A stretch of DNA of 64,000 bases from Pseudomonas gingeri (GCF_013386165.1 NZ_JACAOS010000012.1:186001-250000), one strand, 5' to 3'; positions 44,904 to 54,167 are shown, numbered from the stretch's first letter. Notes: generated by a model from the sequence alone, not told the origin. Translations and numbers: made by a program.

Positions 44904-45362
44904 ATGCCCAACATCCTGGTGAAAATTCCCAAAGGCTCGTTCCTCGGCGACCATCGCACGGCACTGGTCAAGAAGATCAACGAGGCCGCTGCAGCGGCGG
45001 AGCAGATTCCCGCGGATCCAAACAAGCGCTTTCTCTGCTGGGTGGTGATCGACGAAGTCGACGCCGGTGGTTGGACCTGCGGAGGCGTCGACATGATGAG
45101 CCAGCTCATTCCCTGTGTGGCCATGGTGTACGTTCCGGCGGGCGTGCTAGATGATGAGGCGCGGTCCCACTACGTACAGCTGATGCACGCAGCATTCGAG
45201 GAGTCGCTCCCGCCTGACGAGAAGCGGCAGCTGGCCACGTCCGTCGTACTGCACGAGGTGGCCGACGGTGCCTGGGGGGGGAATGGAGCGATCTGGCACC
45301 TGCCGCAATTCGCCAAGGCGGCGGGTTTCACCCATCTGCAACATTTGCTCGAGTCTGCATGA
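44904..45362 (+). CDS. Tautomerase family protein
   Basis: 152 residues starting Met-Pro (PNILVKIPKGSF), so the catalytic Pro1 of the 4-oxalocrotonate tautomerase superfamily is present. A second half (AMVYVPAGVLDDEARSHYVQ) repeats the fold without a Pro1. AAGGA precedes the ATG. Its stop overlaps the start of the flavin monooxygenase (ATGA), so the two are translationally coupled and likely act on one pathway. Confidence 0.82.
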   Translation: MPNILVKIPKGSFLGDHRTALVKKINEAAAAAEQIPADPNKRFLCWVVIDEVDAGGWTCGGVDMMSQLIPCVAMVYVPAGVLDDEARSHYVQLMHAAFEESLPPDEKRQLATSVVLHEVADGAWGGNGAIWHLPQFAKAAGFTHLQHLLESA

Positions 45363-46759
45363 TGGCGTCGATACCCATGGTCGAACCCATTACGGGGAGC
45401 GGCCACATCTCGAGCGGCGATTCACAAGAAGCTGATTCCTATTGTGTGATCGGGGCGGGCCCTTCAGGCCTGGCAACCTCGCGGGCGCTGACACGCCTTG
45501 GGATTCCCCACGTTGTCTACGAGAAATACACGGATGTCGGTGGCATCTGGGACATCGAGAATCCAGGCACACCGATGTACGAGTCGGCACATTTCATCTC
45601 GTCGAAATGGACGTCCGGTTTTATCGGTTTTCCGATGCCTGGCTCCCTGGTCGACTACCCACATCACCCGCACATCCTGGCCTATTTACGTCGGTTCGCG
45701 GATGCATACAACCTGCGTCGCAACATTGTCTTTAATGCGTCAGTCAGTCGAATCGAGCGCGCAGATTCGGGCTGGCGGGTTCACCTACAGGGCGGGCGTA
45801 CGGCCATCCACCGAGGTGTAATTTGCGCCAGCGGAGTCACGTGGTTGCCCTCGCTACCCGCTTGGCCTGGTTCGTTCGAGGGGGAAATTCGCCACTCGAT
45901 CACCTATCGCAGTGCGCAAGAGTTCAGTGGCAAACGGGTGCTCATCGTCGGCCTGGGCAATTCTGGAGCGGACATTGCCTGCGACGCGGCGCGCAATGCG
46001 CTGTCTGCGGCTGTGAGTGTTCGGCGGGGCTACCACTTCCTGCCCAAACACGTTCATGGTTGGCCGATCGACGTGTTCTCCCGGCGTCCTGAGGTGTTGC
46101 CGGAGGCGCTTCGTTCGATCGACCTGCGGGCATGTGTTGCGGCCATCGCCGGGGACCCGACGCGCTTCGGCATGCCGAAACCGGACCACGAATTTGGCCA
46201 GGCGCATCCGCTGTTGAGCACTCAGTTGCTGCACTACCTTGCCCACGGCGATATCGAGGTCCGGCCCGATATCAAACAGCTGGATGGGCGTCGAGTTGTA
46301 TTCACAGACGGCTCGGAAATGGAGGTTGATCTGATCCTGGCGGCCACGGGCTACCAGGTAAAGGCCCCTTACTTGGACGACGCGCTGTTCGACTTCAAAG
46401 GGCAACGCACGGCGCAGTACCTGAACGTATTCAACCTGCGCGAAGATGAGCTGTTCACGATTGGTTTCGCTGAGGTTGCAGCGGGTATCTATCCCCTGAT
46501 CGACCAGATGGCACATCTGCTCGCACATCACCTGCATGATCGACTAAACCGACCTGAGACGGCGACGGCGTTTGAAACCTGGAAACTGAAAGACGACTTT
46601 GACCCACGCGCAGGCAAACGCTATGTCGATTCCGACCGACACAGCAACTACGTCGATTTAACAAGTTATCAGGCGCACACGAGCCTGCTCTGCGAGCGCT
46701 TCGGCTGGCCCGAACTGACCCATGCGACATACGCCAACGCTCAGGAAGTACAGGTGTGA
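45359..46759 (+). CDS. Flavin-containing monooxygenase
   Basis: 466 residues. FAD fold GAGPSGLATSRAL near residue 32; the FMO fingerprint FEGEIRHSITYR in the middle, NADPH fold IVGLGNSGADIA, and a late LAATGYQVKAPYL. This fits class B FMO/Baeyer-Villiger-type enzymes that oxygenate S, N or ketone groups with NADPH and O2. Start at 45359 or 45362. Its partnership with the tautomerase suggests breakdown of a cyclic or aromatic compound; substrate unknown. Confidence 0.88.
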   Translation: MMASIPMVEPITGSGHISSGDSQEADSYCVIGAGPSGLATSRALTRLGIPHVVYEKYTDVGGIWDIENPGTPMYESAHFISSKWTSGFIGFPMPGSLVDYPHHPHILAYLRRFADAYNLRRNIVFNASVSRIERADSGWRVHLQGGRTAIHRGVICASGVTWLPSLPAWPGSFEGEIRHSITYRSAQEFSGKRVLIVGLGNSGADIACDAARNALSAAVSVRRGYHFLPKHVHGWPIDVFSRRPEVLPEALRSIDLRACVAAIAGDPTRFGMPKPDHEFGQAHPLLSTQLLHYLAHGDIEVRPDIKQLDGRRVVFTDGSEMEVDLILAATGYQVKAPYLDDALFDFKGQRTAQYLNVFNLREDELFTIGFAEVAAGIYPLIDQMAHLLAHHLHDRLNRPETATAFETWKLKDDFDPRAGKRYVDSDRHSNYVDLTSYQAHTSLLCERFGWPELTHATYANAQEVQV

Positions 46760-46841
46760 CAGTTGCTCACAAATTGTTGCAATAGTGATTGTGGAGCAAG
46801 CTGCTTTTAACCTGGGCTTGTCGTTGACGAAAGTCCGCTCA

Positions 46842-47064
46842 GGGTCGAGAGCCGTCTGTCGCGACCGGCGACACCCGACCGATTCTGTTGAAAAAGTCGG
46901 TTTTCTCAAACTGCCGAAAAAACGACCGGTGAAAGCGTCATTTAGCGCGCTGCTACGTGAAATCTCAGTCCGGATGCCTCTGCGAAAATTCTGGATTTCA
47001 ATCTCAGGCGCTTACTTTTTTGCCGGGAAGGCTAAAGGCGACTTTTTCAACGCAATCGACCCAT
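46842..47064 (+). repeat. MITE-like 223-bp repeat, copy A
   Basis: Its core lies between the imperfect terminal inverted repeats CGATTCTGTTGAAAAAGTCG (46880-46899) and CGACTTTTTCAACGCAATCG (47039-47058). About 38 bp of shared sequence lies outside the left end. Copy B at 53071-53293 is the inverse and differs at two positions by my reading. No transposase is encoded, so it is non-autonomous. Confidence 0.75.
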
Positions 47065-47221
47065 TGCAGCCCTTCGGCACCGGCAGAAATCGGAAGCAGA
47101 TCGTTTTCCATACCGAGGCAGGAACACCCCCAAACATCGTGCACCGCGTAAGTCGACCTTCCGTTTCGTGAGTGTCAGAACTTATCAGAGGTCATTTATC
47201 AGTCGAAACAGCCGTAGCGAT

Positions 47222-48100
47222 TCAGGAGACAGGTCCGAAGGTTTTCTCCAGATACAGCAAAATGCGTTGCGCACGGGCAGATAGCGGCCACTCGGCTCGG
47301 TGAATGAGTCTCAGACAATCCACAATGGGATCACCGCACTCTACGACCTGCACAGCCGATTGATCAGCAAATGCCTGGCGGGCAAATCGCGGAAGTACAG
47401 TGAATCCCAGCCCTCGCGCGACGGGCTCCAAGATCAATCCAACCTGATTACTGAAGCCACTTGTACGTAACGTCCTTACGCCACTTTGTCCAGGATAGCG
47501 ACGGCTCAGCAACCTTGTTGCCATTGCCTGACCATCCGGGTGATCAATGAACCCAAGTGTTTGCAAGGTTTCCCAACCAACATACTCGACGCCAGCGGGA
47601 AGAATTAATTCCAGCGGCTCTTCGGTGAAATGGCGCACATTGAGGCGCGTATCGTCGGGTTTGAATGTCACCAAGCCCCATTCAAATCGGTTGTTGAGTA
47701 CACCCTCAAGTACCTCACTGTCGGGCGCAAAACGGTGACGGATAACGATGCCTGGATTTGCCTGTTGGTAATCCAGCAGCAATGGGTATAGCACCAACCC
47801 GATGCTTCCGGGAGTGATCAGGCTTATCTCGCCTTGCTGCTCTTCTGAACCGGCAAGCTGCGCCTGAAATACCCGATTGGCGCGTTCCATTTGTGCACCA
47901 TATTCCAGCAATGCGGTTCCGGCAGGGGTGAGTTCGACTTTGCGAGGTCGGCGAATCAGCAGTGGCCCAAACTGGTTTTCCAGGTGTTTCACGTGCTGGC
48001 TGATTGCAGCTTGAGTAACGCCCAGCCGCTCTGCGCTGCGGGTGAAATTGCCTAGTTCGGCCACCGCGATGAAGGATGCCAGCCATTGTGGGTTTACCAT
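47222..48100 (-). CDS. LysR family transcriptional regulator
   Basis: 292 residues. HTH: FTRSAERLGVTQAAISQHVKHLE, then LLIRRPRKVELTPAG. The effector part has GLGFTVLPRFARQAF. Divergent from the VOC gene, with a palindromic T-N11-A box in between, so it most likely regulates the VOC-MDR-OYE-DJ-1 operon. Confidence 0.9.
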   Translation of the reverse strand: MVNPQWLASFIAVAELGNFTRSAERLGVTQAAISQHVKHLENQFGPLLIRRPRKVELTPAGTALLEYGAQMERANRVFQAQLAGSEEQQGEISLITPGSIGLVLYPLLLDYQQANPGIVIRHRFAPDSEVLEGVLNNRFEWGLVTFKPDDTRLNVRHFTEEPLELILPAGVEYVGWETLQTLGFIDHPDGQAMATRLLSRRYPGQSGVRTLRTSGFSNQVGLILEPVARGLGFTVLPRFARQAFADQSAVQVVECGDPIVDCLRLIHRAEWPLSARAQRILLYLEKTFGPVS

Positions 48101-48109
48101 TAGGAACTC

Positions 48110-48124
48110 TTATCAAAGTGATAA
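48110..48124. promoter_or_regulatory. LysR-type operator (T-N11-A palindrome)
   Basis: TTATCA-AAG-TGATAA, a perfect 15-bp palindrome containing the T-N11-A pattern of LysR binding sites, 10 bp upstream of the LysR start and about 70 bp before the VOC start. Confidence 0.65.
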
Positions 48125-48192
48125 CAGAAGCATGGTTCTTATTATAGTGGATGAGGGCTAACGTATCTCATCTTCTGATTGAGGCCCGCACA

Positions 48193-48693
48193 ATGCCTGT
48201 CTACCCACGCAGTTTTTCTCACATCGGCCTATCCGTCACTGATCTGGATGGAGCTGTGAAGTTCTACACCGAGGTCATGGGTTGGTATCTGATCATGCCT
48301 GCCACCACCATCACTGAAGATGAAAGTGCTATCGGCGTGATGTGTACCGACGTGTTCGGTGCCGGATGGAAATCCTTTCGAATTGCACATTTGTCGACTG
48401 GGGATCGTGTCGGCGTAGAAATCTTTGAGTTTCGCAACGCTGAGCGACCGTCCAACAACTTCGAGTACTGGAAAACCGGCATCTTTCACTTTTGCGTCCA
48501 GGATCCGGATGTCGAAGGTCTCGCCGCCAAAATCGTTGCAGCGGGAGGAAAACAGCGCATGCCGGTTCGCGAATACTTCCCAGGCGAAAAGCCTTACCGG
48601 ATGGTCTACATGGAGGACCCTTTCGGCAACATCCTGGAAGTTTATAGCCACAGCTATGAGCTGACCTACTCAGCGGGCGCTTATCAATCATGA
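48193..48693 (+). CDS. VOC family (glyoxalase/dioxygenase fold) protein
   Basis: 166 residues from ATG 48193 (GAGG eight bases upstream). N-terminal SHIGLSVTDLDGAVKFYTEV and C-terminal YMEDPFGNILEVYSHSYE give the metal-ligand His and Glu pattern of vicinal-oxygen-chelate proteins (glyoxalase I, fosfomycin or bleomycin resistance, extradiol dioxygenase). First gene of the detox operon; the stop overlaps the next ATG. A lactoylglutathione-lyase-like role is plausible but not proved. Confidence 0.82.
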   Translation: MPVYPRSFSHIGLSVTDLDGAVKFYTEVMGWYLIMPATTITEDESAIGVMCTDVFGAGWKSFRIAHLSTGDRVGVEIFEFRNAERPSNNFEYWKTGIFHFCVQDPDVEGLAAKIVAAGGKQRMPVREYFPGEKPYRMVYMEDPFGNILEVYSHSYELTYSAGAYQS

Positions 48694-49694
48694 TGTTGCC
48701 TTCGCAACATCGCGCTTGGACCTGGCAAGGTTCTGCTGATCCTGCCGCCCTTCAGTTGCGCGAATTACCCCTCCCCATAATCGAACCAGGGGATCTGCTT
48801 GTACGCAATGCAGTGATCGGATTGAACCCGGTCGACTGGAAAGTACTCGGCGGCGATCTGGTCGATTGGAAGCATGGTCATATCCCCGGCGTCGACGGCG
48901 CCGGGGTTGTTGTTGCTGTCGGTGATGGCGTTCCCCGCACATGGATTGGTCAGCGCGTGGCTTATCACCAGAACCTCGCGAGATATGGCAGTTTTGCTGA
49001 ATACACAGCAGTGCGAGCACACACAGTCCTACGGATTCCTGCGTCCGTCACGTTTCAGGATGCTGCGAGTGTTCCGTGCCCGGCCCTCACAGCATGGTTG
49101 GCTGTTGAGAAGCTACCTGCGAGCTGCCAGACACTTTTGGTCGGTGGAGCAGGCGGATCTGTCGCCCACCATCTGGTTCAACTGGCAACCCGCCGTGGGC
49201 TTCATGTAGACACCCTCAGCCACCTCCGTCATACAGACCGACTGCAAACGTTAGGGGCATCCAACTGCCTCGGTGGACCGTTGACGGACGCGTGGGACAA
49301 CGAGGCGACCTACGATGCCGTCATCGACACCGTCAGCGCTGACCATGCTCGCTGGCTGGCACCTGCGCTGCGAGCCAACGGCCACCTCGTCTGTGTGCAG
49401 GACCGCCTTCAAACACCGGTGTGGGAACCGTTCACCCGAACCTTATCCATGCACGAAGTTGCGCTCGGTGCGTCCCATGCTTTCGGCGATACACGTACTT
49501 GGCGAGAGTTAGTTGCTGCCGGTGAATGCCTGCTGAACGACGTTGGCAGCGGAGAATGGCGGCCAGATACGTTAGCGCCAGCTCCATTCGATGACTTGGC
49601 GGCACATCTCTTCGGGTTGCAACAACGCATTTTTAGCGGCAAAGCGATCGTGCTGCTGCCGGACTCCCTTATAAACGAGGTAGACAATGTCTAA
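48690..49694 (+). CDS. MDR family oxidoreductase (quinone/alkenal reductase-like)
   Basis: 334 residues. INPVDWK-type GLNPVDWKVLGGDLVDW, GHIPGVDGAGVV and the cofactor fold LLVGGAGGSVAHHLVQLA. No zinc ligands. The family reduces enones and quinones with NADPH. Coupled to the VOC gene (ATGA overlap) and overlaps the next gene by 8 bp. The glycine loop is GGAGGSV rather than GAAGGVG, a mild divergence. Confidence 0.82.
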   Translation: MMLPSQHRAWTWQGSADPAALQLRELPLPIIEPGDLLVRNAVIGLNPVDWKVLGGDLVDWKHGHIPGVDGAGVVVAVGDGVPRTWIGQRVAYHQNLARYGSFAEYTAVRAHTVLRIPASVTFQDAASVPCPALTAWLAVEKLPASCQTLLVGGAGGSVAHHLVQLATRRGLHVDTLSHLRHTDRLQTLGASNCLGGPLTDAWDNEATYDAVIDTVSADHARWLAPALRANGHLVCVQDRLQTPVWEPFTRTLSMHEVALGASHAFGDTRTWRELVAAGECLLNDVGSGEWRPDTLAPAPFDDLAAHLFGLQQRIFSGKAIVLLPDSLINEVDNV

Positions 49695-50787
49695 GCTTTT
49701 TACTCCGTTCACTCTCAAGTCTGTAACGCTGCGCAACCGCATCGCCGTACCTCCGATGTGCCAATACAGCGCGCATGATGGTTTTATCAATGACTGGCAT
49801 GTAGCGCACTACACCAGTCTGGGACGTGGTGGTGCTGGTTTGGTAATTGTCGAGGCGACAGCAGTATCACCGGAAGGGCGTATCACTCCTGGGTGCACCG
49901 GCCTGTGGGGCGATGAGCACATCACCGGTATGGCCCAGGTCGCCGCAGCCATTAAGTCTGGCGGCGCAGTGCCGGGCATTCAGATCGGCCACGCCGGACG
50001 CAAAGCCAGTGCAAACAAACCTTGGGAAGGCGACGATCACATTGATCGTAAAGACCCTCGCAGTTGGGAGACCTTATCTCCGTCAGCGACTGCCTTCGGT
50101 GCCAACCTGCCGCAGGTTCCGAAGGAAATGACCGAGGACGACATCAAGCGCGTGCGCGCTGATTTTGTAGCGACTGCGAGGCGCGCACTGGAAGCCGGGT
50201 TCGAGTGGCTGGAACTGCACTTTGCGCATGGCTACCTGGCGCAGAGTTTCTTCTCCCCTTACGCCAACGAACGCACCGATCATTATGGCGGTGATCAGCG
50301 CGGTCGCTTCTTGCTCGAAACCCTTGAGGCGGTGCGTGCCGTCTGGCCGGAGCATTTACCACTGACTGCACGCTTCGGCGTCATTGAGTTCGATGGAAAC
50401 GATGAGCAAACCCTTCTGGCCTCTATTGAGCTGATCAAGGCCATGCGTGGTGCAGGCCTGGACATGCTTAACGTGAGCATGAACTTCACCACGCCTGAGG
50501 CGAAGATCCCGTGGGGACCGGCCTTCCTTGCTCCGATTGCTCATCGTGTCCGCACTGAGACGGGTTTACCTGTCGCCACCGCATGGGGCGTCGATCTGCC
50601 TATGTTGTGCGAAGAGGTGCTGGAGGCTGAGCAGGTGGACTTGGTCATGGTGGGGCGTGCACACCTGGCCAACCCGCATTGGACGTATCACGCCGCCAAG
50701 GAATTGGGTATCGACAAGGCCGCCTGGGTGCTTCCAGCGCCATACGCCCATTGGCTGCAACGCTACGAACCAGCTGGTCCACAGTAG
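49687..50787 (+). CDS. Old yellow enzyme family NADH:flavin oxidoreductase (YqjM-like)
   Basis: 366 residues, start at 49687 with GAGG. FMN barrel of the thermophilic-like OYE branch: RNRIAVPPMCQYSA, QIGHAGRKAS, HFAHGYLAQSFFSPYANERTD and VGRAHLANPHW. OYEs reduce activated C=C bonds of quinones, maleimides and nitro compounds. Third gene of the operon; the set VOC + OYE + DJ-1 recalls the nemRA-gloA electrophile response of E. coli. Confidence 0.9.
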   Translation: MSKLFTPFTLKSVTLRNRIAVPPMCQYSAHDGFINDWHVAHYTSLGRGGAGLVIVEATAVSPEGRITPGCTGLWGDEHITGMAQVAAAIKSGGAVPGIQIGHAGRKASANKPWEGDDHIDRKDPRSWETLSPSATAFGANLPQVPKEMTEDDIKRVRADFVATARRALEAGFEWLELHFAHGYLAQSFFSPYANERTDHYGGDQRGRFLLETLEAVRAVWPEHLPLTARFGVIEFDGNDEQTLLASIELIKAMRGAGLDMLNVSMNFTTPEAKIPWGPAFLAPIAHRVRTETGLPVATAWGVDLPMLCEEVLEAEQVDLVMVGRAHLANPHWTYHAAKELGIDKAAWVLPAPYAHWLQRYEPAGPQ

Positions 50788-50799
50788 AAGGATAGAAAT

Positions 50800-51504
50800 A
50801 TGAACATTTCAAAACGTATTTTGATGGTGCTGACCTCACAGGCGACTATGGGCGACACCGAACGTCCCACCGGCGTGTGGTTCGAAGAACTGACTACGCC
50901 GTATTACTCCTTCATCGATGCCGGATTCGAGGTGCTTCTGGCCTCACCCAAGGGTGGGCAGATCCCTCTTGATCCGCATTCCAGGGAAGAAAAGGTTCCT
51001 AGCGTCGAGCGCTTCCTCAACGACCCGAAGGCCATGATGCTATTGCAAGTTTCGCAGACGCTTAATGACGTCGCTGACATGAATTTTGCTGCCGTATTTC
51101 TACCCGGTGGGCACGGCACCATGTGGGACTTACCCGCCAACACCGAACTGGCTGCTCTGCTCAGCAAGACATGGCGAGATGGCAAGGTCGTTGCCGCCGT
51201 CTGCCATGGCCCCGCAGGACTACTAAGCGCCGTAGATGAACAGGGGAGGCCGCTAGTATCGGGCCGCAAGATCAGCGCGTTCAGCAATGAAGAGGAAGAG
51301 GCCGCAGGTCTGACTGCTGCGATGCCGTTCCTGCTGGAAGATCGTGTTCGCGAGCTGGGCGGTTTGTACGAAGGCGTACCGAAGTTCGAACCATTCGCCA
51401 TACGCGACGGGCGGCTTGTCACCGGGCAAAACCCGATGTCTAGCGAGAAAACTGCTCAACTAACTGTTGAGGCGATCAACAGTCAGGTTTTATCAATCGC
51501 CTGA
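50800..51504 (+). CDS. DJ-1/PfpI family protein (Hsp31-like)
   Basis: 234 residues, AAGGA site upstream. GGHGTMWDL and the nucleophile elbow AVCHGPAGL with the catalytic Cys, as in the paralog at 17366-18055; both end in a VTGQNP motif. Probably glyoxalase III/deglycase-like, acting with the OYE and VOC proteins. Its 3' end overlaps the convergent LysR gene by 22 bp. Confidence 0.87.
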   Translation: MNISKRILMVLTSQATMGDTERPTGVWFEELTTPYYSFIDAGFEVLLASPKGGQIPLDPHSREEKVPSVERFLNDPKAMMLLQVSQTLNDVADMNFAAVFLPGGHGTMWDLPANTELAALLSKTWRDGKVVAAVCHGPAGLLSAVDEQGRPLVSGRKISAFSNEEEEAAGLTAAMPFLLEDRVRELGGLYEGVPKFEPFAIRDGRLVTGQNPMSSEKTAQLTVEAINSQVLSIA

Positions 51505-52409
51505 TCCAGCGTTTGGCAGGTTTCGATTAAAAGTGAGCGCACCCATCGCTGCCCAGGGTCGCGGTGCGTTCGCTCATGCCATGCCAACGTCTTGCTGAAG
51601 CCCGGTATCTCCACGGGCGGTTCAATCAGGACCAAGCCATCCGTACGCAGCGCCAATCTGCGCGGCACAACCGCGATCAGGTCGCTGACCCTCAATATTT
51701 CGGGAACCACCAGAAAGCTGGTGACCGAAATCGTAACTCTGCGCGATCTGCCGATCCGCGCAAGCGCATCATCAGTAACCCCTTTAAAGGCCCCGCCAGA
51801 AGACGACACCAGCACATGATCGAGCGCGCAAAAACGATCCAGCGTCATTCTGGGCTTAGCGGCATCAGGGTGATCCGCTCGCATCATGCAAACATAGGTT
51901 TCGTCGAACAGCAGTGTGGTGTGTATTCCGACCGCAGCGCTGTCTGGAGTAATCAGTGCGAGGTCAACGTCTCCATGGTCTAGCTGAACTTGAAGTGCTT
52001 GGCTATCGATGGGCTGAACCGCCACGCGGATATTCGGGGCGTGCTGTCTCAGTTCGCTCAAGAACGGCACGACCACAGAGCGCAATGCGTAATCCGTAGA
52101 GGCCAGCCGGACCGTCATGCGTGCAGTGGCCGGATTGAACGCCGACGGCTGAAGTATGCCCTCAATGTCACTGAGCAGTTGCTTGATTGGGACCGCCAGT
52201 TCCTGAGCACGAAGTGTCGGCACGATACCTCGTTGAGCCCTTACAAATAGCGGATCATCGAAGCTTTCCCGAAGACGCGTCAGCATGCCGCTGACCGCCG
52301 GTTGGGTCAGCGACAGGCGCTCCGCTGCACGCGTGACACTGCGTTCGTCGAGCAAGGCGTCCAGCGTTTTAAGCAGGTTGAAATCCAAGTGTCTGATATC
52401 AGAATTCAT
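51483..52409 (-). CDS. LysR family transcriptional regulator
   Basis: 308 residues of the NodD/SyrM-like group: LDFNLLKTLDALLDERSVTR at the start, AERLSLTQPAVSGMLTRLRE as HTH. Divergent from the SRPBCC gene at 52495 and therefore probably its regulator; overlaps the DJ-1 gene tail to tail. Confidence 0.9.
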   Translation of the reverse strand: MNSDIRHLDFNLLKTLDALLDERSVTRAAERLSLTQPAVSGMLTRLRESFDDPLFVRAQRGIVPTLRAQELAVPIKQLLSDIEGILQPSAFNPATARMTVRLASTDYALRSVVVPFLSELRQHAPNIRVAVQPIDSQALQVQLDHGDVDLALITPDSAAVGIHTTLLFDETYVCMMRADHPDAAKPRMTLDRFCALDHVLVSSSGGAFKGVTDDALARIGRSRRVTISVTSFLVVPEILRVSDLIAVVPRRLALRTDGLVLIEPPVEIPGFSKTLAWHERTHRDPGQRWVRSLLIETCQTLDQAIDKT

Positions 52410-52494
52410 GATGTACAGAATAAAATATTGCGATTGGAGTTATTTCAACCTAGCACTCACCATGGCCTAAGTCCATTACATCGAGCGCTGAAAC

Positions 52495-53004
52495 ATGAAC
52501 CACATCCACTGGCCAGAAGGCTTCATCCCAGGTTTCACCGAAAACTTCGTTTCCAACGAAGTGATTGTTGCTGACCTTAATGCTGCCGAAGTCTGGCCGC
52601 TGCTGAGCGTTGCACCTCACTGGCCAACCTACTATTCCAACTCTGCAAATATCCGTTTCTACGATGACAAAGGCCCAGAGCTTGCCGACGGCACGCGCTT
52701 CTATTTCGAGACGTTCGGATTCCCGGTCGAGGCGCAGTGCAATGAATTTGTCCCCCCCGCAAACGGGCAGCCCGGCCGTATTGCATGGCACGGTTGGGCG
52801 GGGGAAGGTGACAGCCGCCTTGATGTCCATCACGCCTGGCTGATCGAGGATCTCAGCGCTGGCCGAGTTCGCATTCTGACGCAGGAAACCCAGAAGGGTA
52901 AGCCTGCGATAGAACTGGCCAAGTCCAAGCCCAACCCGATGATCAATGGTCACCAAGACTGGCTTGATGGCTTGGTCAGTGCTGCCTTTCAGGCCAAGCG
53001 ATAA
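52495..53004 (+). CDS. SRPBCC (Bet v1-like) family protein
   Basis: 169 residues with the strand pattern of a START/SRPBCC hydrophobic-ligand-binding fold (VIVADLNAAEVWPLLSVAPHWPT; GTRFYFETFGFPVEA; RLDVHHAWLIEDL). Cytoplasmic. The usual role is lipid or aromatic ligand binding or a simple cyclase. Weak ribosome site. Last gene before repeat copy B. Confidence 0.8.
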   Translation: MNHIHWPEGFIPGFTENFVSNEVIVADLNAAEVWPLLSVAPHWPTYYSNSANIRFYDDKGPELADGTRFYFETFGFPVEAQCNEFVPPANGQPGRIAWHGWAGEGDSRLDVHHAWLIEDLSAGRVRILTQETQKGKPAIELAKSKPNPMINGHQDWLDGLVSAAFQAKR

Positions 53005-53070
53005 ACAGAGGCAATCATCGCTCTGCTTGTCCGAGGTATGGCTATCGCCATAGGGCAGCGAACGTCCGCT

Positions 53071-53293
53071 ATGGGTCGATTGCGTTGAAAAAGTCGCCTT
53101 TAGCCTTCCCGGCAAAAAAGTAAGCGCCTGAGATTGAAATCCAGAATTTTCGCAGAGGCATCCGGACTGATATTTCACGTAGCAGCGCGCTAAATGGCGC
53201 TTTCACCGGTCGTTTTTTCGGCAGTTTGAGAAAACCGACTTTTTCAACAGAATCGGTCGGGTGTCGCCGGTCGCGACAGACGGCTCTCGACCC
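53071..53293 (-). repeat. MITE-like 223-bp repeat, copy B (inverted)
   Basis: Reverse complement of copy A at 46842-47064 with two substitutions that I can see. It closes the 6-kb LysR-VOC-MDR-OYE-DJ-1-LysR-SRPBCC cassette on the right. Confidence 0.75.
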
Positions 53294-53368
53294 AAAGCGT
53301 CCCTCTGTGGAGGGCGGTTGCCGGCCCAGAGTGTGTAGAGAATACCAACCGTGCGATTGCCGCCGAAT

Positions 53369-53668
53369 TCAAACCGGCAGGAACGCCAAGGTCTCAAGGT
53401 CGATCTCGGCGTAGCTCCCCAAATCCCCCTTATAAAGCGAGATCCTGGAGCTCCCTAGCTCCGTCTGCAAGAAAGCGACAAGCTGTCTAAGGTGACCGCT
53501 GGCATGCATCGTAGTCGGACGTATGACCGTCGCACGCCCAGGCTCGTTATCGTAAGTTCTTATCAGAAACACATTCCCTTCGTTCTGCACGCTGTAATGG
53601 TGGCCACGGTACTCATACCCTAAATCGTGGTCGACATCGTCAAAACGGGTAGATTTCACTATCTTCAC
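53369..53668 (-). CDS. Hypothetical protein
   Basis: 99 residues, MKIVKSTRFDDVDHDLGYEY..., rich in beta strands, with RTYDNEPGRATVIRP. No known domain or signal. Ribosome site weak; the composition looks coding. Confidence 0.5.
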   Translation of the reverse strand: MKIVKSTRFDDVDHDLGYEYRGHHYSVQNEGNVFLIRTYDNEPGRATVIRPTTMHASGHLRQLVAFLQTELGSSRISLYKGDLGSYAEIDLETLAFLPV

Positions 53669-53748
53669 GGCAGCATCCGTTAAATGTCAGTAGCAGCACG
53701 CCAGCTGCAACGCGGCACTTGAGCTCCATAGGAGGATCGCCTCGCGGA

Positions 53749-54012
53749 GCGCTTTATTCAAGGTGAACATCGAAGTCAAAGCACTTTGCTTCCCCAAAGC
53801 CTCGACGACTACGTCAGCGATACCAATCCGGTCCGAGTGGTTGAGGTCCTTGTCGATGAAGTTCAGCTGGTCAGCTTGGGTTTTGATGGTGCTGTTCCGC
53901 TCACACAGGTCGGCCTGCTTATCACCCTGCGATCCTGTTGAAGATCTACCTTTATGGTTATTTCAACCGCATTCAGTCGAGCCGGCGCTTGGAACGAGAA
54001 ACTAGCGAGTGG
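53749..54012 (+). mobile_element. IS1182-family transposase N-terminal remnant
   Basis: Frame 1 reads IQGEHRSQSTLLPQSLDDYV, then VRVVEVLVDEVQLVSLGFDG. After a frameshift near 53905 the family motif continues as GRPAYHPAILLKIYLYGYFN, then RIQSSRRLERET. This is the DUF772-like head of IS1182/IS5-type transposases. The DDE domain is missing. Confidence 0.75.
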
Positions 54013-54060
54013 CTTCGTTCAACCGTAGTGGCTGGCTCGTGCGGGGGTATATTCAGGCGT

Positions 54061-54104
54061 TGTTCGCCCGAGACGGTCTTGACCTAAACCGTCTCGGGCG
54101 AACA
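54061..54104. repeat. Perfect 17-bp inverted repeat with 10-nt loop
   Basis: TGTTCGCCCGAGACGGT at 54061-54077 and its exact inverse at 54088-54104. It is far longer than usual terminators, has no T-run, and lies between the transposase scar and the Rmf-like gene. Confidence 0.8.
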
Positions 54105-54167
54105 CATCAATGACGGGTGCGTCTGCGCGACATGGGGAGCGGGACGATGCACACCTGTGGCCGTAAT

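Noticed and set aside
46957..47151. Short frames inside the 223-bp repeats
   Set aside because: Present in both copies only because the repeats are the same DNA; no start signal or domain.
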